Positions 1 through 8,015 of a stretch of DNA of 64,000 nt are shown piece by piece. The DNA is from Sphaerothrix gracilis. Its GTDB lineage: Bacteria > Cyanobacteriota > Cyanobacteriia > Phormidesmidales > Phormidesmidaceae. Position 1 is the stretch's first letter. Each line of letters begins with the position of its first letter. The notes beneath the pieces were generated by a model. The model was not told where the DNA came from. It did not search any database and saw only the letters and a program-made list of their open reading frames with translations. The position numbers were made by a program, and so were the translations under genes. The stretch is taken from NCBI RefSeq assembly GCF_030405905.1, contig NZ_JASATW010000011.1, forward strand, positions 62,001-126,000, written 5' to 3'.

Positions 1-1088
1 GCCAAGGGCTGCTGCTGTTGGGGGCGCTGCTGCTAGGGGCTAATCTAGCGCTGACGGGGCAGCTTTTTCACCGCAGCGGCAGCTTTTACGACCTCTGTTT
101 GGCCTGGAGCTTGGGAATTTGGCTAATGGCCTACAGCCTGCAGGTGACTGTTTTGGGCGTCCTAGCGGCGCTGGTTTTGATTTTTGGCTACGGGTCAGGA
201 CTGTGGGGATCTGTTTGGCAAAATACAATTCAGTGGGGTTGGACATTGGAGGCCATGCCGCTGATTGCGGGTGGACTGTTTATACCGCTGGCCTATCGCT
301 GTCGCTCTAAAGTAATTTTTGCTTTGGGGGCGATCGCTGTCGGCGGGTCGTACTGGACTATTCTGCTGCAGTTGGCCAATGGCATTTCCCCGGTGTTGAC
401 GCTTTGCCTATTTTTAGTGCCCTACGCCCTGCTTTGGGCCTACCGCGATCGCCTCTGGCCAATTGTCAACGCGAATGTAGCATTTGAGGAGCCGTTCTTT
501 CAGCCCGTGGCGCGGCGGCTGTCGGTGTTTGGTCTAGGCAGTCTTTACTATATCGGCGCTTTCTACTTTGTTTGGAGCCAGCCAGCTAGCCCTGATAGTC
601 GGCCTGTAGACTGGTCAATTTTGGGCCGTTACGGGCTGGGCAGTCTGGCAGTAGGGATCGTTCTAGTTTGTACGGTTTGGGCCTGGATTGCGCTGGGGCA
701 GCGCGATCGCCCCAACCCAACCTGGCGCTGGACGGGGTTGGACGCGACGATAGCTTTTTTCTTGTTGATGACGGCGGCGATTCCCTATATCCACTGGTTT
801 GTCAGACCCATAAGCGCGATCGCTACGCTGGTTTTCAACTTGCTGCTGTTTCTCATTGCCGTTGGCTGTATTCAGCAAGGGCTGCACCGCGCCCGTCGTG
901 ATGCCTTTTGGTTTGGCACTGTGCTGCTGACGTTGCAGGTACTGAGCCGCGTGTTTGAGTATGAAACCGGGCTGCTGCTGAAGTCGATCGCCTTTGGTCT
1001 GTGCGGCATCTTGGTGATTTTGGCAGGGCTCTGGTTTGAGCGCTACCTGCGGCGGCTCTCGGCTAGGAGGGTGTCAGGTCATGAGTAA
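1..1088 (+). CDS. DUF2157-type polytopic membrane protein (5' end cut by window)
   Basis: The frame is open to the first base of the window, so the gene starts upstream; the TTG at 18 is only an internal codon. The visible 360 residues are almost entirely hydrophobic helices (roughly ten membrane segments) with few charged loops. The opening stretch, containing GANLALTGQLFHRSG, resembles the DUF2157 family of bacterial inner-membrane proteins of unknown function. It overlaps the following GDYXXLXY-family gene by 8 bases. That pairing is common in bacteria and suggests that the two products act together in the membrane. Family assignment is from pattern recognition; the biochemical role is unknown. 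Confidence 0.7.
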   Translation, partial: QGLLLLGALLLGANLALTGQLFHRSGSFYDLCLAWSLGIWLMAYSLQVTVLGVLAALVLIFGYGSGLWGSVWQNTIQWGWTLEAMPLIAGGLFIPLAYRCRSKVIFALGAIAVGGSYWTILLQLANGISPVLTLCLFLVPYALLWAYRDRLWPIVNANVAFEEPFFQPVARRLSVFGLGSLYYIGAFYFVWSQPASPDSRPVDWSILGRYGLGSLAVGIVLVCTVWAWIALGQRDRPNPTWRWTGLDATIAFFLLMTAAIPYIHWFVRPISAIATLVFNLLLFLIAVGCIQQGLHRARRDAFWFGTVLLTLQVLSRVFEYETGLLLKSIAFGLCGILVILAGLWFERYLRRLSARRVSGHE

Positions 1089-1734
1089 AGCAAATGTTCG
1101 CGATCGCCTGAGACGCTGGCAGTTTTGGCTACCGCTGACGCTACAGCTCGCCCTGATTTTGCTGATTCCGCTGCAGGCCAGTTGGATTCAGACCACGGGA
1201 GAACGGGTTGTTTTGCAAACGGCCCCTGTCGATCCCTACGATCTGTTTCGCGGCTATTACGTCACCCTCAGCTACGACATTTCTAGGCCACAAACTCTTT
1301 CGGAGCTGGACGGTTGGGGTACCTTCACTGCTGAGCAAGCCACGCGGCGCGGCGAGTTTGGCCCGCTGCCCCGGCAGGTTCCTTTTTATGTCACTTTAGA
1401 AGCTCCGGCGGAGGCTCAGAGCCAGTTACCTTTGCCCTGGCAGCCAGTCGCTATCTCAGGCGATCGCCCTGCTCAGCTTAGCCCCGATCAGGTCGCCCTC
1501 AGGGGCACGGTCAATCCGGCTTTTATCAGTGATACGGGCGGGCCTTGGCTCTATGGTTTGGAGCGTTACTATATTCCTGAGGCTCAGCGTCAGGAGATCA
1601 ACGATCGGATTCAGGCGGCGCAGTCAGTGCAGCCTGGCGAAGCCGGAGATTTTCTGGTTGAAATCAGCGTCAATCGGCGGGGTGAAGCTGTGCCAATAAA
1701 AATGTGGATTCAAGGCCAAGTCTATCGGTTCTAG
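1081..1734 (+). CDS. GDYXXLXY domain membrane-anchored protein
   Basis: A 217-residue protein starting at ATG 1081, preceded by AGGAGG at about 1066-1071. An N-terminal membrane anchor (about residues 13-33) is followed by an extracytoplasmic domain. RGYYVTLSYD near residue 57 matches the diagnostic motif of the GDYXXLXY family. The partner gene is the upstream DUF2157 protein; the 8-base overlap indicates translational coupling. An in-frame GTG-like upstream extension to 1036 exists but lies inside the DUF2157 gene and lacks a ribosome site. Function is unknown. Confidence 0.75.
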   Translation: MSKANVRDRLRRWQFWLPLTLQLALILLIPLQASWIQTTGERVVLQTAPVDPYDLFRGYYVTLSYDISRPQTLSELDGWGTFTAEQATRRGEFGPLPRQVPFYVTLEAPAEAQSQLPLPWQPVAISGDRPAQLSPDQVALRGTVNPAFISDTGGPWLYGLERYYIPEAQRQEINDRIQAAQSVQPGEAGDFLVEISVNRRGEAVPIKMWIQGQVYRF

Positions 1735-1882
1735 CAGGAGTGGGTTGGGGCAGATTTTGATGGAATTGGCTGGGGCAGGTTTTGCTGGAAGTCTTTCTGT
1801 CCCATCGATCACGTCCCTGCTCAACCTGCCCGTACGGTGGCGGAAAGCTGCTGGATCTGCCCATACGGTATTTGCCGCTCTG

Positions 1883-2062
1883 TTATTCTTCATGACGTGC
1901 ATTTAGGGCCATGAAAAAGGCTAGCGTTCCGCCTACTGCGCCCCAGACAAACCAAGTCGAGAAGTTAAGTCGCTTGCGCTGGGCAATTAGCGCCGCAATC
2001 AGCCCCATGAGGCAGTGCAGCAGCAGCAGGGTATAAAGCAAAGCTTGATTTGTGGCGGTCAT
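1883..2062 (-). CDS. small two-helix membrane protein (59 aa)
   Basis: A short minus-strand gene starting at ATG 2062 and ending at TAA 1883-1885. The protein has two hydrophobic segments (about residues 7-27 and 36-52) separated by a basic turn, AQRKRLNF. This charge pattern places the loop on the cytoplasmic side. The codon use and clean alternation of helix and loop look coding. It is divergent from the next plus-strand gene, whose start is 68 bases away. I do not recognise a family; function is unknown. Confidence 0.5.
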   Translation of the reverse strand: MTATNQALLYTLLLLHCLMGLIAALIAQRKRLNFSTWFVWGAVGGTLAFFMALNARHEE

Positions 2063-2130
2063 TGCAGATTAAAACGCTAAAGTCGAAAGCATCATACCGG
2101 ATCGTTCACCTGCAATTAGAGACTCCTCCC

Positions 2131-2535
2131 ATGCGCAATCCGATAGAACGTTTGAAATACCTACCCTGGCTAATTTTGCTCCAGATAGCCGCTGTCACAG
2201 CCGCGATCGCAGCGCTATTAGATGCCGTCTTAGCTTTGGGATTAGCTCCGATTCTCTTTGGTGTGTTGGCTCCCTCTCTGCCTTTGCTCCTTCCGGTGCT
2301 GCTCTTTGCTACCGCCGTTGGGATAGGCGCCCTAGCGGTTTTCGTATTTGAGCGGTTCTTTCAGCATCAGGTCTTGATTACCACCAACGTGCTGTGGGCG
2401 CTGGTGCCCTGTTTGGGCATTTTGCTGTGGCTGGTGTCTTTGCTGCCGTTGCCTAGCCTGTTTGTGGGCATGGACTATTTCCGGCTAGTGGGGATCATCC
2501 TGGGTATTTTCTGGCGCGGACGCCGCTATCGCTAG
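2131..2535 (+). CDS. small polytopic membrane protein, unknown function
   Basis: A 134-residue protein read from ATG 2131; the in-frame TTG at 2050 would add an unconvincing hydrophilic leader overlapping the divergent small gene. Three or four hydrophobic helices cover most of the chain, ending in a basic tail (FWRGRRYR). It overlaps the convergent DUF3122 gene by four bases at the stop codons. No known domain recognised. Confidence 0.6.
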   Translation: MRNPIERLKYLPWLILLQIAAVTAAIAALLDAVLALGLAPILFGVLAPSLPLLLPVLLFATAVGIGALAVFVFERFFQHQVLITTNVLWALVPCLGILLWLVSLLPLPSLFVGMDYFRLVGIILGIFWRGRRYR

Positions 2536-3047
2536 TCAGCATTTTGCAAAGCGTCTAAGGGAGTGCCTGCTAGCGATCGCCATTCGCGGACTACGAATGG
2601 CGCGGCGGTCAGTTCAGCCACTCCGCCCCCCTGCAGCGGCACTTCTAGCTGCAGCGGAATATTACCCTCAAGCTGAGCGATCGCGGTCTGCAGGTCGTAC
2701 TGTCCGGCGTTGCCAGGCAGCTCTCGCAAGGTGCGATCGCGGGCGGGTAGTGCCTGCCAGGCTAGGGTAGTTCCTGTGGCAATTGTCAAAGGCTGGGTTT
2801 GATCAACCGCGACCAGGCCCGGATAGCCGACCAAACGCAGATACACCCCTTCTAAGGTTTCGCCTTGAAATCGCTCAAATAAGACTGCTTGCCAAGCGCG
2901 ATCTTGGCGATCGCGCAGGCTCTGCTGCGATCGGTAGGTGAGCTGGCCAGGACGCTCTTGATAAACATGAGTGGAGGCTAAAGCCGGAGAGGTAGTAAGC
3001 AGCAGGACAAGGCAGACTAAACAAATTGCCCGTAGACAGGTGAGCAT
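2532..3047 (-). CDS. DUF3122 family secreted protein
   Basis: A 171-residue protein with a Sec signal peptide: hydrophobic core at residues 5-20 and a likely cleavage after SPALA. The mature part begins with a segment of the type RPGQLTYRSQQSLRDRQ followed by WQAVLF, which matches the cyanobacterial DUF3122 family. The protein is probably periplasmic or lumenal. Its function is not established. It is convergent with the small membrane gene and reads away from the repeat-rich gap at 3048-3501. Confidence 0.7.
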   Translation of the reverse strand: MLTCLRAICLVCLVLLLTTSPALASTHVYQERPGQLTYRSQQSLRDRQDRAWQAVLFERFQGETLEGVYLRLVGYPGLVAVDQTQPLTIATGTTLAWQALPARDRTLRELPGNAGQYDLQTAIAQLEGNIPLQLEVPLQGGGVAELTAAPFVVREWRSLAGTPLDALQNAD

Positions 3048-3501
3048 AGTTGGAGAATTTTTTAATCACTTGAAAATATTGTCGCTAGCGTGCAGCGATG
3101 GTTTCGCAGAAACGCTTGATTTCTGTAGGGGGTTCCTTCGGGAATCACAGCTCTGGCTTCCCTTGAGGAATGGTTGAAGGACTTGGCATTGCTAATTTTG
3201 GGTATGAATTAAAGCGCGAGCAAGATGCTCGCACTAACCTATCTGATGATAAAGGCGAGGGAGTGTGAGCGTCTCGCTCACGACCCGCAAACACCAGGTT
3301 CATTTCTTGATTCAGCAACGCCTGAAGGACTTTTACCGATCGCGATCGCGGTGGCTCAGTTCCGTCAGGGAATGAGGCTGAGGTATACGTTAAAACTGTT
3401 CGTCGAATAGCGGGAGCTTTGCGCCGCAGGGACCGTTTTTGCTTAGAAATAGAATCATTGCGCCGACGCGGGGCAAAACGGTCCCTATTGAGAACCCTGC
3501 T
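3048..3501. repeat. gene-free stretch with three inverted repeats
   Basis: No convincing gene lies here. Two compact palindromes have 7-base arms and 3-base loops: 3216-3232 (GCGAGCA/TGCTCGC) and 3265-3281 (GTGAGCG/CGCTCAC). A third has perfect 12-base arms at 3428-3439 and 3475-3486 (AGGGACCGTTTT/AAAACGGTCCCT) just beyond the stop of the TPR gene. The third could act as a terminator-like stem for that minus-strand gene, although no U-run follows. The first two resemble short dispersed cyanobacterial repeats, which is inference. Confidence 0.55.
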
Positions 3502-4965
3502 CTAAAGCTGACTTAGAATGTCTAGAACATCTCGGTAGCCTTCAGCGTCCCCAGTTTCTAAATACAGGTCAGAGGCCCGTTGCAGATCCAGTCTGGCCCC
3601 CTGCGTGTTCCCCAAGCGGATTTGGGCGAAGGCACGGTTATAGTAAACGCCTGGATTTTCCACGTCGCCACGAATCACGCGGGTATAGTCATCATAGGCC
3701 CGCTGATAGTTGCCGATTTCGATAAATACATCCGCTCTGGCCTTAAATGCCTCTGTATTGGTAGGCTGCAGTTCGATCGCTTGGGTATAGTCAGTCAGCG
3801 CGTTTTGGGTATCGCCTAGTGCTATCCAGGCATCCCCTCGCCCCTTATAGGCTGACGCATATCCCGGATCGATAAAGATAGCTTCGGCATAATCTGCCAC
3901 TGCGCCCACCTCGTCACTAGCCGCTAGGCGCACATCAGCCCGCCGCTTGTAGGCTTCAGCCGACTCCGGATTCAGGGTGAGTACGCGGCCAAAGTCATCT
4001 AGTGCCGCCTGAATGTCTCCCTGATCGGCCAGCAAAATCCCCCGGTTCAGATAGGCTTCTACATAGTCAGCGTCAATCAAGATGGCGCGATCGAGATCTT
4101 CAATCGCTCGTTGGGGACGGTTTTGAGCCACGTAGACAAAGCTGCGATTGTAGCGGGCTTCAGCCGAGTCTGGATCGAAGCGAACTGCCAAATCTAGATC
4201 TTCCAGTGCTTGGTCATACTGCCCCAGAGCGTAGTAGGAAGCACCTCGGCCAATGTGAGCTTCTAGGTTACGGCGCTGTCGCTGTCGGCGCAGATTGAGT
4301 GACTCGGTAAAGTCAGCGATCGCCGCTCGATGTTCGCCTATTTCCGCATAGGCATCACCGCGATGCAGATAGGCTTCAGCGGAACCAGGGTCTAGCTCAA
4401 TCGCTGCCGTGAAGTCCTCAATAGCGGTCTGATAGTTGTCAAAAATGGCGTCCACGTAGCCGCGATAGAGATAGGCGCGGAAATAGGTGGGATCGTAGGC
4501 TATGGCCTGGTTGAAATCCTCCAGTGCCTGATTGTTGTTGTCATTTTTGTAGTAGATGTAGCCGCGTAAAAAGTAGGCCGGGGCTAGATCTGGTTTCAAA
4601 GATAGGGAGCGGTTGACGTTGATCAGAGCCGTATCCCAATCTTCCAGCAGGGCGTAGGAAGCCCCCCGATAGCCATAGGCTTCAGCATAGTTAGGATCAA
4701 GAGCGATCGCCTGATCTAAAACAGCAATTGACTCTTCGTACTCTTCATCCTCAAACAGCTCCACGCCTCGGTTGTAGAGTTCAACTGGATTGGGCAGCGG
4801 TTCGGGTTCAGAGACTTCATCCTCTGTCTCAATATCCTCTCCTTCTATCTCCTCCATCACTTCTGACTCAGGCATCGGGGTTTCCTGAGCCAACGCCCCC
4901 AGCGGCACGCCACCCAACAAGGCAGCGCATCCCAAAATCACTACGGCGTTGCGGATATCCTTCAT
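3502..4965 (-). CDS. secreted tetratricopeptide-repeat protein
   Basis: A 487-residue protein. Residues 1-26 form a signal peptide with likely cleavage after GALA. A strongly acidic linker (about 28-58, rich in Glu/Asp/Pro) follows. Then about eleven to twelve consecutive TPR units of 34 residues run to the C terminus, each with the pattern of a small residue at positions 8, 20 and 27 (for example AEAYGYRGASYALLEDWDTA). TPR arrays are protein-binding scaffolds, so a periplasmic or envelope scaffold is likely. The partner is unknown. Upstream 4966-5164 separates it from a divergent coiled-coil gene and should hold both promoters. Confidence 0.8.
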   Translation of the reverse strand: MKDIRNAVVILGCAALLGGVPLGALAQETPMPESEVMEEIEGEDIETEDEVSEPEPLPNPVELYNRGVELFEDEEYEESIAVLDQAIALDPNYAEAYGYRGASYALLEDWDTALINVNRSLSLKPDLAPAYFLRGYIYYKNDNNNQALEDFNQAIAYDPTYFRAYLYRGYVDAIFDNYQTAIEDFTAAIELDPGSAEAYLHRGDAYAEIGEHRAAIADFTESLNLRRQRQRRNLEAHIGRGASYYALGQYDQALEDLDLAVRFDPDSAEARYNRSFVYVAQNRPQRAIEDLDRAILIDADYVEAYLNRGILLADQGDIQAALDDFGRVLTLNPESAEAYKRRADVRLAASDEVGAVADYAEAIFIDPGYASAYKGRGDAWIALGDTQNALTDYTQAIELQPTNTEAFKARADVFIEIGNYQRAYDDYTRVIRGDVENPGVYYNRAFAQIRLGNTQGARLDLQRASDLYLETGDAEGYRDVLDILSQL

Positions 4966-5164
4966 ACGGCCCCCTAGAAGTTATAGACTGAGCGATCGCC
5001 AATAACAAAATGCTATGGCGCTTATCATAGGCCAGCTTGGCTAAACCAGAACGAAACTTAGCGAAGAATCGTCACAAAAGCCAAGACCTGTGTCAATTTA
5101 AGACTATAGGCTACCCCAGTTTGCTCCCGACCATAACAGCAGCGCTGCTGTAACGATAAGACTG

Positions 5165-5521
5165 ATGCGAAAACTGCTAATCGCCATCTGCTTGGGCTTG
5201 ACCCTCCTCAGCCTCACAGTTTCTCAGGCAAGAGGGCAAGATACCTCTGGCTTAAGCTCTCGCATCACCCGCCTGGAATTTGATCTGCAGAACGTCAAAA
5301 CCCGCCTCAGCCAGCTAGAGTCTCAAGCCTCTCGTTCGCGCCCTGCTGCGCCAGTGAGTCCGCGCCCGCCGACTGAGCCACCTGCGCCGCTACGAGAGCC
5401 TTCCCTAGCAGAGCAGTTTGATAACTTAGCGATTTTGACAATTGAGCTGAAGCAGCGAGTGGTGGCTCTGGAGAATCGAATAGATGAATTGGAAAATCAG
5501 CTTGCCAGGGGTGCCAGCTAG
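5165..5521 (+). CDS. secreted coiled-coil protein, unknown function
   Basis: A 118-residue protein with a signal peptide (MRKLLIAICLGLTLLS, cleavage after about residue 24). Two heptad-like helices (about 33-55 and 84-115, the latter with ALENRIDELENQLARG) flank a Pro-rich linker at about 58-78. This suggests a periplasmic coiled-coil oligomer. It is divergent from the TPR gene and convergent with the SDR gene, 14 bases away. No family recognised. Confidence 0.6.
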   Translation: MRKLLIAICLGLTLLSLTVSQARGQDTSGLSSRITRLEFDLQNVKTRLSQLESQASRSRPAAPVSPRPPTEPPAPLREPSLAEQFDNLAILTIELKQRVVALENRIDELENQLARGAS

Positions 5522-5535
5522 TTCTCAAGGGCGAT

Positions 5536-6330
5536 CTAAAAAGCAGCGCGAATGCAGCCCCCCTCAACCCGCAGCGGTGCGCCATTGGTGGCTGAGGATA
5601 GGGGACTTGCCACATACGTCACCAGGTTGGCGACCTCTTCTGGGCTGGCAAAGCGCTGAATCAGGGAAGTAGGCCGCGTTTCTTGGAAAAAGTCTGATTC
5701 TACCGCTGCAACATCTTTATTTTGAGCACTCGCCATCTGCTCGACAAATTCTTTTACTCCTTCTGAATAGGTTGGCCCCGCCAGTACCGAATTGACAGTG
5801 ACCTGGGTTCCGGCAGTGGTTTCCGCGAGGCCGCGAGCGATCGCAATTTGGGCTGCCTTGGTCATGCCGTAGTGCACCATCGGCCCTGGAATGTGAACGC
5901 CCGACTCGCTAGAGAGAAAGATGATGCGGCCCCAGTTGCGCTGCTTCATGCCTGGCAGGTAGGCCCGCGACAGCCGTACGCCGCTCATGACATTAATCTG
6001 ATAAAAGTTGAGCCATTCTTCATCGGTAATCTCTTCAAAAGGCTTGGGGTCGTAAATCCCCACGTTGTTAACTAGAATATCGACCTCTGGAAACTGCTCA
6101 GCTACCTGAGCCGCGCCCGCCGCCGTACTCAAATCGGCGGCAATGCCCATCAGCTTACCGGTTACGCCTTCTGACTGAAGCTGAGCGATCGCTTCATCAA
6201 CTCGCGCCTGCTTGCGGCTGTTGAGAATGACGGTAGCGCCTTCTTTAGCCAGCCCGGCCGCGATCGCGTAGCCAATGCCCGCCGTAGAGCCAGAAATAAA
6301 AGCGGTTTTGTCGCTCAGTTGCAAATCCAT
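5536..6330 (-). CDS. short-chain dehydrogenase/reductase (SDR)
   Basis: A 264-residue protein read from ATG 6330, giving the usual SDR N terminus MDLQLSDKTAFISGST; the ATG at 6354 would add eight unneeded residues. The Rossmann cofactor motif is SGSTAGIG (about 14-21), the structural motif is NNVG, and the catalytic Ser and YxxxK (YGMTK) follow at the expected spacing. SDR enzymes use NAD(P)H to interconvert alcohols and ketones or to reduce double bonds. The substrate cannot be read from sequence. Confidence 0.85.
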   Translation of the reverse strand: MDLQLSDKTAFISGSTAGIGYAIAAGLAKEGATVILNSRKQARVDEAIAQLQSEGVTGKLMGIAADLSTAAGAAQVAEQFPEVDILVNNVGIYDPKPFEEITDEEWLNFYQINVMSGVRLSRAYLPGMKQRNWGRIIFLSSESGVHIPGPMVHYGMTKAAQIAIARGLAETTAGTQVTVNSVLAGPTYSEGVKEFVEQMASAQNKDVAAVESDFFQETRPTSLIQRFASPEEVANLVTYVASPLSSATNGAPLRVEGGCIRAAF

Positions 6331-6463
6331 AAAACGTGTGTGGGAAAAGAACAAACTAATCGTAACGATGGCGCAGCCAAGGGAAATCCCACCGTAGCCA
6401 GAGAGCTGATAGATTAGCGATTAAGGCTGAATTTTGAATTTAAAGAAACGCTAATAAAAAACA

Positions 6464-7186
6464 ATGGCTGAACTTCCCAAAACTCTTGAAGCGGCGATCG
6501 CTCAGGCTCAAACGTCTACCCGGTCGGCAATTGAGGCAGGCGTGAGCCGAATTATTGTCGATCTGGCATTTCCAGAGCTGCAAATTATGCCCGTGGCCCA
6601 GCAGTTCTACCCGCTCTTTCAGGAGATGGGAGTGCAGTTTAGCGTCTTTTTTCCCGATGCCGGGGCGGCAGCCCTAGCCAAGCGAGACTGGGACAATCCA
6701 GACTTCACCATTCGCGGCATTGGCGAACTCAGGGGCCAGCTATCAGCAGACGATGAGCTGTTTTTGGTGGTAGAACCCTCGGCAGTGGAAGTCGAGCAGG
6801 TGGAAAAGCTGGTAGAAAACGCTTTGGGGCGACCGGTGGTGATTCTCAACCCTAAACTGGAAGATGTCGCCATCATCGGCATTGGCTATGCCGGACGGCA
6901 ACTGCGCGATCGCTTTCTCAGTACGCTAGAGACTAGCTATTATCTCAAGCCGCTAGATGGAGCCGCCCTTCACCGCGCTTATCCGGCAGGCTGGCAGATT
7001 TGGCAAGAAGCGGTTGAAGGTGACTATGCTCTGCTGGCAGAGCTGCCCCAGCGACCTTCAGGCGAGGTTTTAGACCGAGTGCTAGCGGGTCAGTCTGCTG
7101 ACGAGACGGAGGAGTCCGCGGCTCCTAAATCTCGTAAAGGTTTCTTGGGTGAGCTACAGCAGTTTATTCGCGCCCTCACTCAGTAA
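6464..7186 (+). CDS. DUF1995 family protein (LPA3-like)
   Basis: A 240-residue soluble protein. The opening (LPKTLEAAIAQAQ, then a conserved AIEAGVSRIIVDLAFPEL) and the central LFLVVEPSAVEVEQVEKL followed by PVVILNPKLED are typical of DUF1995. This family is found in cyanobacteria and plastids; a plant member, LPA3, helps photosystem II assembly. A role in photosystem biogenesis is therefore possible but is inference. The C-terminal about 30 residues are a variable acidic/basic tail. It is a single gene with its own upstream region at 6355-6463. Confidence 0.75.
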   Translation: MAELPKTLEAAIAQAQTSTRSAIEAGVSRIIVDLAFPELQIMPVAQQFYPLFQEMGVQFSVFFPDAGAAALAKRDWDNPDFTIRGIGELRGQLSADDELFLVVEPSAVEVEQVEKLVENALGRPVVILNPKLEDVAIIGIGYAGRQLRDRFLSTLETSYYLKPLDGAALHRAYPAGWQIWQEAVEGDYALLAELPQRPSGEVLDRVLAGQSADETEESAAPKSRKGFLGELQQFIRALTQ

Positions 7187-7294
7187 AAAAGCATTTTTTG
7201 TTAAAAAGTCCGTAGTTAGTTCTTGAAAACGCGGATTCTAAGTGTACGGAGGGAATTTCTAAAGTGAGTCTGACGACACGAGGAAAAAGCCAGT

Positions 7295-7882
7295 ATGCTG
7301 CAATATCCACTCACGCTGACATTCAAGTTTTGGGCCTTAGCGCCTCAGATTTTGGTAACGGATGCTTCGGGAAAGGTCGTTTTCTACATTCGCCAAAAAC
7401 TTTTCAAACTCAAAGAAGCCATTGGCGTGTTCGCCGATGCAGAACAAACCCAGCTCCGCTACGAAATCAAAGCCGATCGGATCTTAGACTTTTCGGCTCG
7501 CTACGGCTTTACCGATACCTATCAGCGCGAAATTGGAGCGGTCAAGCGGCGAGGTTGGCGCTCTATTTGGCGTGCTCGCTATGACATCTTCAATCAGGAC
7601 GAGGTCGCCTTTGCCATCAGTGAGAAAAATCCCTGGGTCAAGGTGATGGACTCGCTGTTTGCCGAAATTCCAGTTTTAGGCCTTTTTACGGGCTACGTAT
7701 TTAATCCTAGCTATCTAATCAGTCGCCCAGAAGGCAGCGTGGTCATGCGCTTGGAAAAGCAGCCCGCCTTTTTCTCTCGCATCTTCACGATTAAGAAGAC
7801 CGACAGGCTGGATGAGCGAGAAGAGATCAGCATCTTGCTCAGTCTGCTGATGATGATTTTGCTAGAGCGCCGACGCGGTTAG
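7295..7882 (+). CDS. LURP-one-related family protein
   Basis: A 195-residue protein starting at ATG 7295, with GAGGA about 12 bases upstream. Segments such as PQILVTDASGKVVFYIRQK and the later FTDTYQREIGAVKRRG are typical of the LURP-one / Tubby-like C-terminal fold. This is a beta-barrel wrapped round a helix. Bacterial members are of unknown function, with lipid or membrane association suggested for the fold. No signal peptide is present. Confidence 0.7.
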   Translation: MLQYPLTLTFKFWALAPQILVTDASGKVVFYIRQKLFKLKEAIGVFADAEQTQLRYEIKADRILDFSARYGFTDTYQREIGAVKRRGWRSIWRARYDIFNQDEVAFAISEKNPWVKVMDSLFAEIPVLGLFTGYVFNPSYLISRPEGSVVMRLEKQPAFFSRIFTIKKTDRLDEREEISILLSLLMMILLERRRG

Positions 7883-8015
7883 AGACTTTCTTTGAGCTGA
7901 ATTCTCTGGAATTTAGATAGGGTGGGCAAGTCGAAGGGTGGGCAAAGGAGGCAGTCCATGCCCATCATTAGCTAATAAGTGAGCTAGTTCAAACCTAAAT
8001 TCCCGGAGTCAAGTC

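Noticed and set aside
3225..3410. 61-codon ORF in the repeat-rich gap
   Set aside because: It runs through the inverted repeats and has no ribosome site or recognisable domain.
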